16,571 nt of DNA from Spirochaetales bacterium (GCA_007123465.1 SKLB01000041.1:1-16571); one strand, 5' to 3'. Shown: positions 1-7,011, numbered from the stretch's first letter. Translations and numbers: made by a program. The notes: generated from the sequence alone by a model not told the origin.

Positions 1-1
1 T

Positions 2-602
2 GCGCGCGAAGCTGAGCGCTTCATGCATTGGATCGAGCAACGGACCCACGAATTGGGCCAGGACGGCGAGCTGCTGGACTCGGTGTATCTGTACAACAAG
101 TATGGGCAACCGATCTCCTACGATTTCTGGGTTCAGCTACGTAAGCTGGTAGACTTTGTCTGTCAGCATTGGCAGCTCCGCGCTGGACGCCTCTAACCTG
201 ATGACGCCGCTTGTGTTCTTTGTCTCTCCCACGGACCGCCGTATGCTGTCAACGCTGGACGCTACGCTCAAGACACCGGAGAACGGCGGTCTGGTATCCA
301 ACAGCCTGGTGTATCGCTACGACATATCCCGGACCGACGATGGTCTTTCCGGTGAAGAAGGTACATTCAATATCTGCAGTTTCTGGCTGGTAGAAGCGTT
401 AACGCGCGCCGGCCGGACCGATCGCGGCAAGCTTGAGCAGGGTCGGCTGGTGTTCGAGAAGATGATCGGCTACGCCAATCATCTGGGGCTGTACGCCGAG
501 GAGACCGGACCAACCGGAGAGGCGTTGGGTAATTTCCCGCAGGCGTTCACGCACCTTGCGCTGATCAGTGCGGCGTATAACCTGAACCGGACGCTCGGCT
601 GA
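2..602 (+). pseudogene. GH15 glucoamylase-type glycoside hydrolase, C-terminal remnant with internal deletions and a frame change
   Basis: The first segment (frame of position 2, stop TAA 194-196) reads FMHWIEQ, then ELLDSVYLYNKYG, ISYDFW and VDFVCQHW. The second segment (frame of position 3, open from just after a TAG at about 148 to TGA 600-602) reads ALDASNLMTPL, SFWLVEALTRAGR, GLYAEE and GNFPQAFTHLALI. Both are hallmarks of the (alpha/alpha)6 barrel of bacterial GH15 enzymes that act on alpha-glucan or trehalose ends. From memory of the family, about 45 residues (the YGIDG...LDHLEGYRGS...GNGA stretch) are missing between HELGQDG and ELLDSV. About 75 residues are missing between CQHW (near 165) and the GSSALDAS part (near 175), with a +1 frame change there. 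The 5' part lies outside the window. Either the gene is decayed or the assembly is collapsed here. The family call is firm; the pseudogene call is moderate. Confidence 0.7.
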
Positions 603-650
603 GCCCTGATAGGGGCTGATTGATGATACGCGAAGGTCCAGAATAGTGGT

Positions 651-679
651 TTGACAATATACAGAACAGGCAGTATTAT
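651..679 (+). promoter_or_regulatory. Sigma-70-type promoter of the DsrE-membrane protein-MCP operon
   Basis: A consensus -35 box TTGACA (651-656) is followed by a 17-base spacer and TATTAT (674-679) as the -10 box. An inverted repeat starts three bases after the -10 box. The start codon of the first gene is at 727, leaving a leader of about 40 bases. Box sequences and spacing are read directly; activity is inferred. Confidence 0.8.
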
Positions 680-682
680 TAG

Positions 683-694
683 TTGTAATTACAA
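683..694 (+). promoter_or_regulatory. Operator-like inverted repeat, site 1 (TTGTA-N2-TACAA)
   Basis: TTGTAATTACAA is a perfect 12-base palindrome just downstream of the -10 box, over the expected transcription start. The 18 bases at 677-694 match 3287-3304 at 17 positions, and the core recurs at 6974-6985. Placement at the transcription start fits a repressor. The binding protein is unknown. Confidence 0.7.
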
Positions 695-726
695 GAGTCG
701 TGCAACGGCGCGATCAGGAGAAATAC

Positions 727-1083
727 ATGGCAAAGATAGCAGTTGTTGTTCTGGCAGACATCGAGACTCATGCGGACATGGGGCGGATGGCCAACGCACT
801 GGAGACGGTCAAAGAAGCCAGGGAGCAGGGCGATGAAGTGCGCCTGATCTTTGATGGCGCCGGTACCCGCTGGGTTCCCGAGCTCACTGGCAAGGAATCC
901 AAGCTCGCGCCATTGTACCAGGCGGTATCGGACAAGGTGAGCGGTGCGTGCGCATTCTGTGCTGCCGCGTTTGGTGTCAAGGATGCCATCAAAGCCAGCG
1001 GGGTGGCGCTGATCAGCGAGTACGAGGGGCATCCGTCGCTGCGCTCATTGATAGCCGACGGCTTCTCCGTTGTAACGTTCTGA
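727..1083 (+). CDS. DsrE/DsrF-like family protein
   Basis: This 118-residue cytoplasmic protein starts at ATG 727 behind an AGGAG ribosome site at 715-719. The N-terminus (AKIAVVVLADIETHADMGRM) is a beta strand followed by the loop typical of the DsrE fold. The middle has EVRLIFDGAGTRW, and a GACAFCAAAFGV segment near residues 77-88 carries two cysteines where DsrE-type proteins keep sulfur-binding or redox cysteines. DsrE-fold proteins often carry persulfide sulfur or act in thiol stress; the substrate here cannot be told. It is the first gene of a three-gene operon and sits directly behind a promoter with the TTGTA-N2-TACAA operator shared with two flavoprotein disulfide reductase promoters. 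That supports a redox or sulfur role. Confidence 0.75.
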   Translation: MAKIAVVVLADIETHADMGRMANALETVKEAREQGDEVRLIFDGAGTRWVPELTGKESKLAPLYQAVSDKVSGACAFCAAAFGVKDAIKASGVALISEYEGHPSLRSLIADGFSVVTF

Positions 1084-1103
1084 CAGTCCGTAAGGAGCAT
1101 TCA

Positions 1104-1364
1104 ATGCAGGAACAGAACCGCATAGCGCAGCCGATGATGCGCTATGCGCTGATCGGGGTTATTCTCGGATTCGCCCTCTCGGGAGTCTTCTACTTTGTAT
1201 GGGGTGCTTTCCAGCCCGTCGGGTTCTTCCTCTGGTCGGTTATTGCCGGCGGTGGCGGTGGACTGGTGGGTGGGCGTATCGGCAGAAGCACTGCAGCCGC
1301 AGTTGCCGGAGCAATCGTGGTACGGCTGTTTGTGTTCGTTGTCTTTGGTGGCGTCTTTTTCTGA
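1104..1364 (+). CDS. Small polytopic membrane protein, function unknown
   Basis: This is an 86-residue protein from ATG 1104, with AAGGAG about 7 bases upstream and 20 bases after the DsrE-like gene. Three hydrophobic segments are visible at about residues 12-32, 36-54 and 62-85. A glycine-rich turn (IAGGGGGLVGGRIGR) lies between the second and third. No catalytic motif is visible and I do not recognise a named family. Its place between a DsrE-like protein and a chemoreceptor, all behind one operator-controlled promoter, suggests an accessory role in the same response. The gene ends 21 bases before the chemoreceptor start, so co-transcription is very likely. Confidence 0.65.
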   Translation: MQEQNRIAQPMMRYALIGVILGFALSGVFYFVWGAFQPVGFFLWSVIAGGGGGLVGGRIGRSTAAAVAGAIVVRLFVFVVFGGVFF

Positions 1365-1385
1365 AATTCTGACCGGAGGACAGGT

Positions 1386-2987
1386 ATGAAAACCAGAGAC
1401 ACCAGTATCAGCATAAAGATCATTGTCATTATTGCGCTTTCGTTTCTGGTGGTGGAGGCAGTCATTCTCTACTTCACCGGCGGCAATCATCGCGAAGAGT
1501 TGCTCAAACACTATGTGTTTGAGGCTTCGATTATGACGCAAACGATTGACCCGCTGCGGCGCGATGATCATACCTATCTTGACGGTGTAGCAGAGCGCCT
1601 CGAAGCTGAGAAAGTGCGCTACGTACGCCCTGCGCCCGGTGCCGGGCCTGCGTCCTGGATAGTTGAAGAGGATCTGCTGATCTACCGCGCCAACGGGTTG
1701 GAGGTTGGTATCGACGTCAGCGAGATACCGCTGTTGGTCAGGCGGTTTGTGTTGAACGTGGTGGGGCTAGTGGCCATTATCCTGGTTGCGCTGGTTATCA
1801 CCGCGTTCTTCTTCATGCACCTCGCCCTGGTGCGGCCGCTGCGAGCGCTTCTGCATAACCTGAGCGCAATATCCGGCTCCGAAGGAGATTTAACCGCCCG
1901 GCTTGAGGTTCGCTCGCGTGACGAGATCGGGCGCACCGCCGAAAGCTTCAATATCTTTGTCAGCCGTATCCAGACGGTTGTGCGCAAGATGAAGGAAGCC
2001 TCCGACGTTGCCAGGCAGATCGGGACCGCGCTGATGGAAGCCACCAGCCGCGCATCGCAACGCCTGCGCGGTATTTCCGAGACGGCCGGCGAGAACGGTA
2101 AGCGAATCGAGAGCTTGAACCAGGAGATCCAGCAATCTGCGGCGGCGGTAAACCAGATATCGGCGTCTACCGACAGTATGCGGCAGTCCGCCGACACGCA
2201 GGCGGGCGAGGTTTCGGGTTCGCTTGCCGCAGTGGAGCAGATGAATGCGTCAATTGCCAGTCTGGTGGAGCTTGCCTCGCGCCGTAAACAGGGGGCGTCA
2301 CAACTGCTGGCAACCACGCGAGATGCCAATTCCAAGATGGAGGAGTCGGTAACCGCAATCCGTGATATCGAATCGTCCACCGCGGAGATGCTCGGCATGA
2401 TCGACGTGATCAACGATGTGGCATCGCAGACTAACCTGTTGAGCATGAACGCCGCTATCGAGGCCGCCCACGCCGGAGACGCCGGCCGCGGCTTTGCAGT
2501 TGTGGCTGAAGAAATCCGCAACCTGGCCGAAAAGACCGCCGAAAACGCCAAAACAATCGATAGAACCCTGAAATCTGAAGCCCAGAAGATCACCGTAGCC
2601 GGCGAGATAAATCGCAGCGCGGCCGATCTGTTCGAGCGCATTGTGGCTGAGGTGCAGTCTGTGGTAGACGCTATGCAGGAAATGGTGGCGGGCATGAACG
2701 AACAGTCGGTTGCCAGTGGCGAGATCATGCGTGCGGTGGGAGCGGTTGACCAGGTATCTTCGGAAGTCAAGAGCGCGGCGCAGGAAATCAGCGCTGGAAC
2801 TGCGTCGATCAATCAGGGACTCGATACGATTTCGGCTGTGTCGACCGAAGTCACCGAGCAGATTCGGCAGATGATCACTGACCTCCGCTCGGTCAGTGAC
2901 GACGTCGACAGGATATCGAGTACCGGCGCGGAGAACGAGAGTAATATTCTCAAGCTCGACGCCGAGGTGGAGCGGTTTGTGATTTAG
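1386..2987 (+). CDS. Methyl-accepting chemotaxis protein
   Basis: This 533-residue inner-membrane chemoreceptor starts at ATG 1386 behind a GGAGG ribosome site. TM1 is at about residues 10-30 and TM2 at about 121-146, with a short periplasmic region of about 90 residues between them that is too small for a double Cache domain. A HAMP domain (about 147-200, with VRPLRALLHNL and SRDEIGRTAESFN) leads into a long coiled-coil signalling domain. The CheA/CheW-contact hairpin is well kept near residues 338-385 (INDVASQTNLLSMNAAIEAA, HAGDAGRGFAVVAEEIRNLA). The C-terminus ends in VERFVI, with no CheR/CheB-tethering pentapeptide. It is the third gene of the operon headed by the DsrE-like protein and therefore probably shares its redox-type control, which is unusual for a chemoreceptor. 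The ligand is unknown. Confidence 0.93.
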   Translation: MKTRDTSISIKIIVIIALSFLVVEAVILYFTGGNHREELLKHYVFEASIMTQTIDPLRRDDHTYLDGVAERLEAEKVRYVRPAPGAGPASWIVEEDLLIYRANGLEVGIDVSEIPLLVRRFVLNVVGLVAIILVALVITAFFFMHLALVRPLRALLHNLSAISGSEGDLTARLEVRSRDEIGRTAESFNIFVSRIQTVVRKMKEASDVARQIGTALMEATSRASQRLRGISETAGENGKRIESLNQEIQQSAAAVNQISASTDSMRQSADTQAGEVSGSLAAVEQMNASIASLVELASRRKQGASQLLATTRDANSKMEESVTAIRDIESSTAEMLGMIDVINDVASQTNLLSMNAAIEAAHAGDAGRGFAVVAEEIRNLAEKTAENAKTIDRTLKSEAQKITVAGEINRSAADLFERIVAEVQSVVDAMQEMVAGMNEQSVASGEIMRAVGAVDQVSSEVKSAAQEISAGTASINQGLDTISAVSTEVTEQIRQMITDLRSVSDDVDRISSTGAENESNILKLDAEVERFVI

Positions 2988-3021
2988 GTGCCTCGGTTGG
3001 GCGTGTTTACGTCCTTTTCAC

Positions 3022-3053
3022 CCGCACAATCCAGTGCGAGGATTGCGGTTTTT
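3022..3053 (+). terminator. Rho-independent terminator after the MCP operon
   Basis: CCGC (3022-3025) and AATCC (3028-3032) pair with GGATT (3040-3044) and GCGG (3045-3048) around a 7-base loop with a 2-base bulge. TTTTT follows at 3049-3053. It lies 35 bases after the chemoreceptor stop codon. A second stem, CTCGGTTG (2992-2999) with CAACCGAG (3054-3061), encloses the whole hairpin. Confidence 0.7.
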
Positions 3054-3069
3054 CAACCGAGAGGATCTC

Positions 3070-3183
3070 ATGATCCTCCAGCGCTATGTTGCGCGGAACG
3101 TTGGAGGCGTGTTGCTCCACTCGGCCCACGAGCCGTCGTACACCGTGTCCCAGGCAACGTTGCGCGAAACCAAAGTTATGTAG
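3070..3183 (+). CDS. Possible small ORF of 37 residues in the gap after the MCP operon
   Basis: An ATG at 3070 is preceded by GAGAGGA at good ribosome-site spacing, and the frame stays open for 37 codons to TAG at 3181-3183. The product matches nothing I know and has no clear motif. The ribosome site and the ATG fall inside a perfect inverted repeat, GAGGATC-TCAT-GATCCTC (3061-3078), which would hide the start in the RNA. The reading frame is a direct observation. That it is a gene is only a guess, since there is no promoter of its own and it lies beyond a terminator. Confidence 0.2.
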   Translation: MILQRYVARNVGGVLLHSAHEPSYTVSQATLRETKVM

Positions 3184-3221
3184 TCAAGTATATTTCGCAA
3201 AAGACCTGTTGTTTTTCAGGC

Positions 3222-3249
3222 CAGGCGTGCAAGCGTCCGGGCACGCCTG
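3222..3249. repeat. Perfect 9-bp inverted repeat upstream of the flavoprotein promoter
   Basis: CAGGCGTGC (3222-3230) and GCACGCCTG (3241-3249) form a perfect stem with a 10-base loop. There is no T run on either strand, so it does not look like a terminator. It ends 12 bases before the -35 box of the next promoter and could be a second protein-binding site or a transcript structure. Otherwise I see no feature in 3079-3261 apart from the small ORF. Confidence 0.4.
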
Positions 3250-3261
3250 CGCAGCGTGGAC

Positions 3262-3290
3262 TGGACACGATACGGTGGTTTTGCTATATT
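3262..3290 (+). promoter_or_regulatory. Sigma-70-type promoter of the RclA/MerA-like reductase gene
   Basis: TGGACA (3262-3267) and TATATT (3285-3290) are separated by exactly 17 bases. The start codon is at 3329. The layout matches the promoter at 651-679, including an operator-like palindrome just past the -10 box. Confidence 0.75.
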
Positions 3291-3291
3291 A

Positions 3292-3305
3292 GTTGTAGTT
3301 ACAAC
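3292..3305 (+). promoter_or_regulatory. Operator-like inverted repeat, site 2 (TTGTA-N2-TACAA)
   Basis: GTTGTAGTTACAAC has 6-base arms around a 2-base centre and begins one base after the -10 box. It is the same element as site 1, and the surrounding TATTAG sequence is also conserved between the two. Repressor binding here would block RNA polymerase; this is inferred from position. Confidence 0.7.
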
Positions 3306-3328
3306 ATAAAGCCGGCGGAGGAACGTGA

Positions 3329-4702
3329 ATGAAACACTACGATGTAATCCTGATCGGAACCGGGCAGGCCACCGGCACACTTGTTGCCGAGCTGCTCAGC
3401 CGAAATCTGACAATTGCCACGATTGAGCGCGACCGAGTCGGAGGATCGTGTGTCAACTGGGGCTGCACACCGACCAAGACCATGGTTGCCAGCGCACGCG
3501 CGGCGCATATGGCACGCCGTGGTGCAGACTTTGGTGTGGATGTTGCCGATGTAGCGGTTCGCTTTGAAAAGGTGATGCAGCGTGTCAACGCGATGCGCGT
3601 TCCTGCCAGCGACGGGTTCCAGTCGTGGCTGGAAGAGGCCACCGATTTCTACCCCGGGTCAGCGCGTTTTGAAGATGACCGCACGCTGTCGGTTGGCGAT
3701 GCCCGGTTGCGCGGTGAGACCATAGTTATTCATACCGGTACACGCGCCCGGACACCTGGGATACCCGGTATCGAGAGCGTCAAGTGGCTCGATAACCGCG
3801 GTGTTCTGGACCTGGCCGAGATTCCCGAACACCTGCTGGTTCTCGGTGGATCCTATATCGGGCTGGAGTTCGCACAGGCCTACCGTAGATTCGGCAGCCG
3901 TGTTACCGTTTTAGAGCACAATCAGCGGATTGTAACGCGCGAGGATCCCGATATCAGCGATATCGCGCTGGAGGTCTTATCCGCAGAGGGAATTGAGTTT
4001 CAACTCGGTGCCGAGGCGCTGCAGCTTGCCGCGGGCAAACAGTACCGCGGTGGCGTTGTGCTGAGCTACCGTCAGGCGGGCAGCGAATTAACGGTCGAGG
4101 GATCGCATATTCTGATTGCCGTTGGCCGCGTCCCTAACAGTGACGACCTCAACCTCGAGGCCGCCGGCGTGGCTACCAATGAGCGCGGGTTCATCACGGT
4201 TGACGATGTTGGGCGCACCTCAGTGCCGCACATCTACGCTATCGGTGACGTAAACGGCCGCGGCGCGTTCACGCACACCTCGGTCCACGACGGGCAGGTC
4301 TTTCTCGACCATCTGGCCCGCGGCAGTAAGAAAATCAGTGACCGCACGCCGATTCATTCGATGTTCATCGATCCACCGCTGGCGCGAGTGGGGATGTCGG
4401 AAACCGAGGCCCGTGCCAGCGGAAAGAAGGCGCTGATGGCAACCATGCCGATGAGCAAGATCAACCGCGCGCGCGAGAAGGATGAAACAGCCGGACTGGT
4501 AAAGGTTGTGGTGGAAGCCGGGACCAACAAAATCCTCGGAGCAACGATCTTTGGAGTAGGCGGAGACGAAATTATCGGCATGTTGGCGCTGGCGATGCAG
4601 GCAGGGCTTCCTTACAGCGCAATTCAGGAAACGGTGCTCCCGCACCCAACAGTGGCCGAGCTGATTCCGTGGGTCTTTGCCGATCTCAAGCCGATCACGT
4701 AA
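3329..4702 (+). CDS. FAD-dependent pyridine nucleotide-disulfide oxidoreductase (mercuric reductase/RclA-like)
   Basis: This 457-residue cytoplasmic flavoprotein starts at ATG 3329 behind GGAGGA. The FAD-binding start is DVILIGTGQATG (residues 5-16). The redox disulfide is C41/C46 in GGSCVNWGCTPTKT. The NAD(P)-binding turn is GGSYIGLE (173-180), followed by HIYAIGDVNG. The C-terminal dimer-interface HPTVAEL supplies the base H439 with E444. Family members pass electrons from NAD(P)H through FAD to the disulfide and on to a metal, quinone or oxidant. True MerA is unlikely: there is no N-terminal metal-binding domain and no C-terminal vicinal cysteine pair. RclA-like oxidant or copper reductase activity is one option, and the real substrate is open. 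The gene has its own promoter with the shared operator. Its 3' end overlaps the convergent TVP38 gene by 8 bases. Confidence 0.88.
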   Translation: MKHYDVILIGTGQATGTLVAELLSRNLTIATIERDRVGGSCVNWGCTPTKTMVASARAAHMARRGADFGVDVADVAVRFEKVMQRVNAMRVPASDGFQSWLEEATDFYPGSARFEDDRTLSVGDARLRGETIVIHTGTRARTPGIPGIESVKWLDNRGVLDLAEIPEHLLVLGGSYIGLEFAQAYRRFGSRVTVLEHNQRIVTREDPDISDIALEVLSAEGIEFQLGAEALQLAAGKQYRGGVVLSYRQAGSELTVEGSHILIAVGRVPNSDDLNLEAAGVATNERGFITVDDVGRTSVPHIYAIGDVNGRGAFTHTSVHDGQVFLDHLARGSKKISDRTPIHSMFIDPPLARVGMSETEARASGKKALMATMPMSKINRAREKDETAGLVKVVVEAGTNKILGATIFGVGGDEIIGMLALAMQAGLPYSAIQETVLPHPTVAELIPWVFADLKPIT

Positions 4703-5450
4703 CAGGTCCGGGCTGGGCTTCCTTCGGCGGCTCATCGAGGCTGACGCGCCGCTTGAGTGCACGTCGGGCAACCACCGTTACCCGCACGGTTGCGATGACC
4801 GTGGCAATCAGGCCGACAACGTAGAGCGTCCATTCCATCGGCGAGGTGCTGCGTTGCGCTGCGCCCAGTTCGGCCAGGCGTCGTGCCAGCGAGCCGATAT
4901 AGACGTACATGATGGTGCCGGGAATCATTCCCAGCCAGGATGCCACGATGTAGCGTCCGAGCTTGACCGGGGTCAGACCGTAGACATAGTTGGAAATGCT
5001 GAATGGCACCAGCGGCGACATACGCAGCAGAAACACGATCTTGGCACCCTCGCGGTCAACCGCTTCGTCAACGGCCGCCAGCCGTGGACTGGTCTCTACC
5101 TTCTGTTTTACCCAGTCTCGCAGCAAAAAGCGGCCCAGCATGAACGCAACGGTGGCACCGAGGGTGGAACCGACGGAAGTATAGATAGTACCGCGCAGTA
5201 CGCCGAATACGGCTCCGGCTCCCAAAGTCAGGATCGAGCCGGGAATCATGAAGATGCACACCAGGATATAGATGCCAACGTACACTGCCGGTCCCCACAG
5301 TCCCAGGCTGTCTACCCAGAACAGCGCATTCTGCAGGTGCCGCGGCGCATCCAGCGCCCAGCCGAGCAGCAGCATCAGGATCACCGCAGCAACGAACAGT
5401 ACTACTCGCACATTCTTTGTCAATGTTGTGCCGGTTTTGCCTGTTTGCAT
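4695..5450 (-). CDS. TVP38/TMEM64 (DedA-superfamily) membrane protein
   Basis: This 251-residue inner-membrane protein starts at ATG 5448-5450. Its GGAG ribosome site overlaps the last codons of the upstream flavoprotein gene, and only 3 bases separate stop and start. After one helix (about 14-33) come the family hallmarks: the re-entrant region FMIPGSILTLGAGAVFG (about 66-82), GSTLGATVAFMLGRFLLRD, then FLLRMSPLVPFSISNYVYG and SWLGMIPGTIMYVYIGS. The C-terminal tail is basic. DedA/TVP38 proteins are linked to lipid scrambling and envelope homeostasis; the exact substrate of this branch is uncertain. Pairing of a TVP38 protein with a mercuric-reductase-like flavoprotein recurs in many bacteria, so the two probably act in one process. 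Confidence 0.88.
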   Translation of the reverse strand: MQTGKTGTTLTKNVRVVLFVAAVILMLLLGWALDAPRHLQNALFWVDSLGLWGPAVYVGIYILVCIFMIPGSILTLGAGAVFGVLRGTIYTSVGSTLGATVAFMLGRFLLRDWVKQKVETSPRLAAVDEAVDREGAKIVFLLRMSPLVPFSISNYVYGLTPVKLGRYIVASWLGMIPGTIMYVYIGSLARRLAELGAAQRSTSPMEWTLYVVGLIATVIATVRVTVVARRALKRRVSLDEPPKEAQPGPVT

Positions 5451-5453
5451 AGC

Positions 5454-6938
5454 TTACTCCTGCTGGGTGTCGGGTTGAGCGGCTGACTGCGGTCCGGGAC
5501 CGCGATAGCGGAACACGGCTCGCAGAATCTTGCGCATGCGCGGATTGAACAGCCTGGGAGCCATCTGCGCCGATACCGCGCGTGCGTATACCTCTGTCAT
5601 GGTCGGGTAGGGAGTCATCGCGGCACGAAATGCCGAAAGCTTCCAGCGTCTGCCAACCGCGTGCAGCGCCGGACTCAGCAGCTCTCCGGCCCCGGCAGCG
5701 GCAATCTGAACGCCGATCACCCGATCACGGCGGTCCAGTACTATCTTGAGCAGACCGTCGGCGGCATCTTCAGCGTGGGCACGATCCACGCCCGAGAAAC
5801 TCTGCCGCACTACACGGTGCTGGGTGCCTTCGCGCGTGGCGCTAGCCTCAGAATGACCAACGCTGGCCAGCTCCGGATCGGTGTAGCTGACCCACGGTAC
5901 GCAGCGGTAATTCATGCTGCCGCCGGCGTGCAGCGCAACGCGCCGTACAACCAGCGCGGCCTCGGCGCCGGCAACGTGGGTGAAGGGGAAGGTACCGTTT
6001 GTGTCGCCAATGGCGTAGATGTGGCGCACGTTGGCACGCAGCTTGTTGTCAACCGCGATATAGCCCCGAGGGCCTATCTCTATCCCGGCAGCAGCGGCAT
6101 TGAGCGAGTCCGTGTTAGCCACTCGACCCGCGGCAACCAGAATCTCGTCGGCTGAAAGCGTCTGAGTCTCGGTACTACCGTCGGCAGCAGTCGTGCTGAG
6201 GTCAACCTGCTTTGCGCCGCTGGCAGCAGAGACGCGTTGAGCCCTGGCGTTCATTATGCAGCGAATGCCTTCACGCTCCAGCCGGGCAGCTACGATCGCA
6301 GACATCTCCGGGTCATCGCGCGGCAGAATCCGCGGCGCCATATCGACTATTGTCACCTCCGTACCGAGCCTGCGGAAGGCCTGGCCAAGTTCGACCCCGA
6401 TTGGTCCCGCACCGAGAATCGCCAGCGAACGCGGCAGTTGCGTTAGAGAGAAGACGTCGCGGTTGGTCAGGTAACCGACACCCTCCAGACCCTCCACCGG
6501 TGGAATTGCCGCGCGGCTACCGGTAGCGATTACAATGGTGCCGGCCGAAAGACGGTTGCCGTCAACGTCGACTTCGTGCTCTGAGATGAAGCGGCCGCTT
6601 CCCAGGTAGACCTCGGCGCCCAGTGCCCGGAACCGCTCGGGCGAGTCATGGAACGCGATTTTGCCGATGACCGCAGCGACTCTGGCGTTGACGGCGCTCA
6701 TCTGCGGCTCGAGCGCAGCCGCGGGAGAATGCGAAAACGCGGCTGCGTCTCGCAGCGCGGCAAACCGGGCTGCAATGTGCAGCAGCGTCTTGCTCGGAAC
6801 ACAGCCAAAATGCAGGCAGTCGCCGCCCATGTGCTCGCGTTCGATCACAGCCGTCTTCATACCCAGTTGAGCGCAGCCCGATGCTACCGATAGACCGGCG
6901 GCGCCGCCGCCAATGATGATGATGTCGTGTGAATACAT
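5454..6938 (-). CDS. FAD-dependent disulfide oxidoreductase, second copy, TVP38-associated type
   Basis: This 494-residue flavoprotein starts at ATG 6936-6938, with a GGGGG-type ribosome site. FAD-binding IIIGGGAAG lies at residues 7-15. The redox pair is C41/C46 in GGDCLHFGCVPSKT. The NAD(P)-binding GAGPIGVELG is at 176-185, with AIGDTNG further on. The usual C-terminal HPT is replaced by YPT (Y444) with E449 kept, so the normal base histidine is missing, as in several mercuric-reductase-like subfamilies. A C-terminal extension of about 40 basic residues follows. It is clearly different from the reductase at 3329 in this motif and in the tail. It is the first gene of a two-gene operon with the TVP38 protein, and its promoter carries the shared operator. 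Electron acceptor unknown. Confidence 0.88.
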   Translation of the reverse strand: MYSHDIIIIGGGAAGLSVASGCAQLGMKTAVIEREHMGGDCLHFGCVPSKTLLHIAARFAALRDAAAFSHSPAAALEPQMSAVNARVAAVIGKIAFHDSPERFRALGAEVYLGSGRFISEHEVDVDGNRLSAGTIVIATGSRAAIPPVEGLEGVGYLTNRDVFSLTQLPRSLAILGAGPIGVELGQAFRRLGTEVTIVDMAPRILPRDDPEMSAIVAARLEREGIRCIMNARAQRVSAASGAKQVDLSTTAADGSTETQTLSADEILVAAGRVANTDSLNAAAAGIEIGPRGYIAVDNKLRANVRHIYAIGDTNGTFPFTHVAGAEAALVVRRVALHAGGSMNYRCVPWVSYTDPELASVGHSEASATREGTQHRVVRQSFSGVDRAHAEDAADGLLKIVLDRRDRVIGVQIAAAGAGELLSPALHAVGRRWKLSAFRAAMTPYPTMTEVYARAVSAQMAPRLFNPRMRKILRAVFRYRGPGPQSAAQPDTQQE

Positions 6939-6973
6939 GCTACCCCCGCTTCTAAACGTTGCAAAGACAATGT

Positions 6974-6985
6974 TTGTATCTACAA
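6974..6985 (-). promoter_or_regulatory. Operator-like inverted repeat, site 3 (TTGTA-N2-TACAA)
   Basis: On the plus strand TTGTATCTACAA, extended to TTTGTA-TC-TACAAA at 6973-6986, repeats the element found at 683-694 and 3292-3305. It overlaps the predicted -10 region of the minus-strand flavoprotein-TVP38 operon. Three copies next to three promoters in 7 kb argue for one dedicated regulator. Confidence 0.7.
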
Positions 6986-7011
6986 ATACTATAAAATAAG
7001 GCGCGTGTCAA
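6983..7011 (-). promoter_or_regulatory. Promoter of the flavoprotein-TVP38 operon
   Basis: On the minus strand a consensus TTGACA (7006-7011) is followed at 17 bases by TATTTG (6983-6988), which overlaps the inverted repeat. The -10 is imperfect, and TATAGT sits a few bases closer, so the exact -10 is uncertain. The gap between the two minus-strand genes (6939-7051) holds nothing else I can name. Confidence 0.55.

Noticed and set aside
602..617. AGCCC/GGGCT hairpin after the GH15 remnant
   Set aside because: Only 5 bp with no T run; too weak to call a terminator.
1682..2812. Open frame of 376 codons on the minus strand
   Set aside because: It lies wholly inside the chemoreceptor gene, has a serine/alanine-rich shadow composition and no ribosome site.
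3329..4702. True mercuric reductase and a mer operon
   Set aside because: No N-terminal metal-binding domain, no C-terminal cysteine pair, and no merR, merT or merP nearby.
4677..5486. Open frame of 269 codons on the plus strand
   Set aside because: Antisense to the TVP38 gene; low-complexity glutamine/histidine-rich translation typical of a shadow frame.
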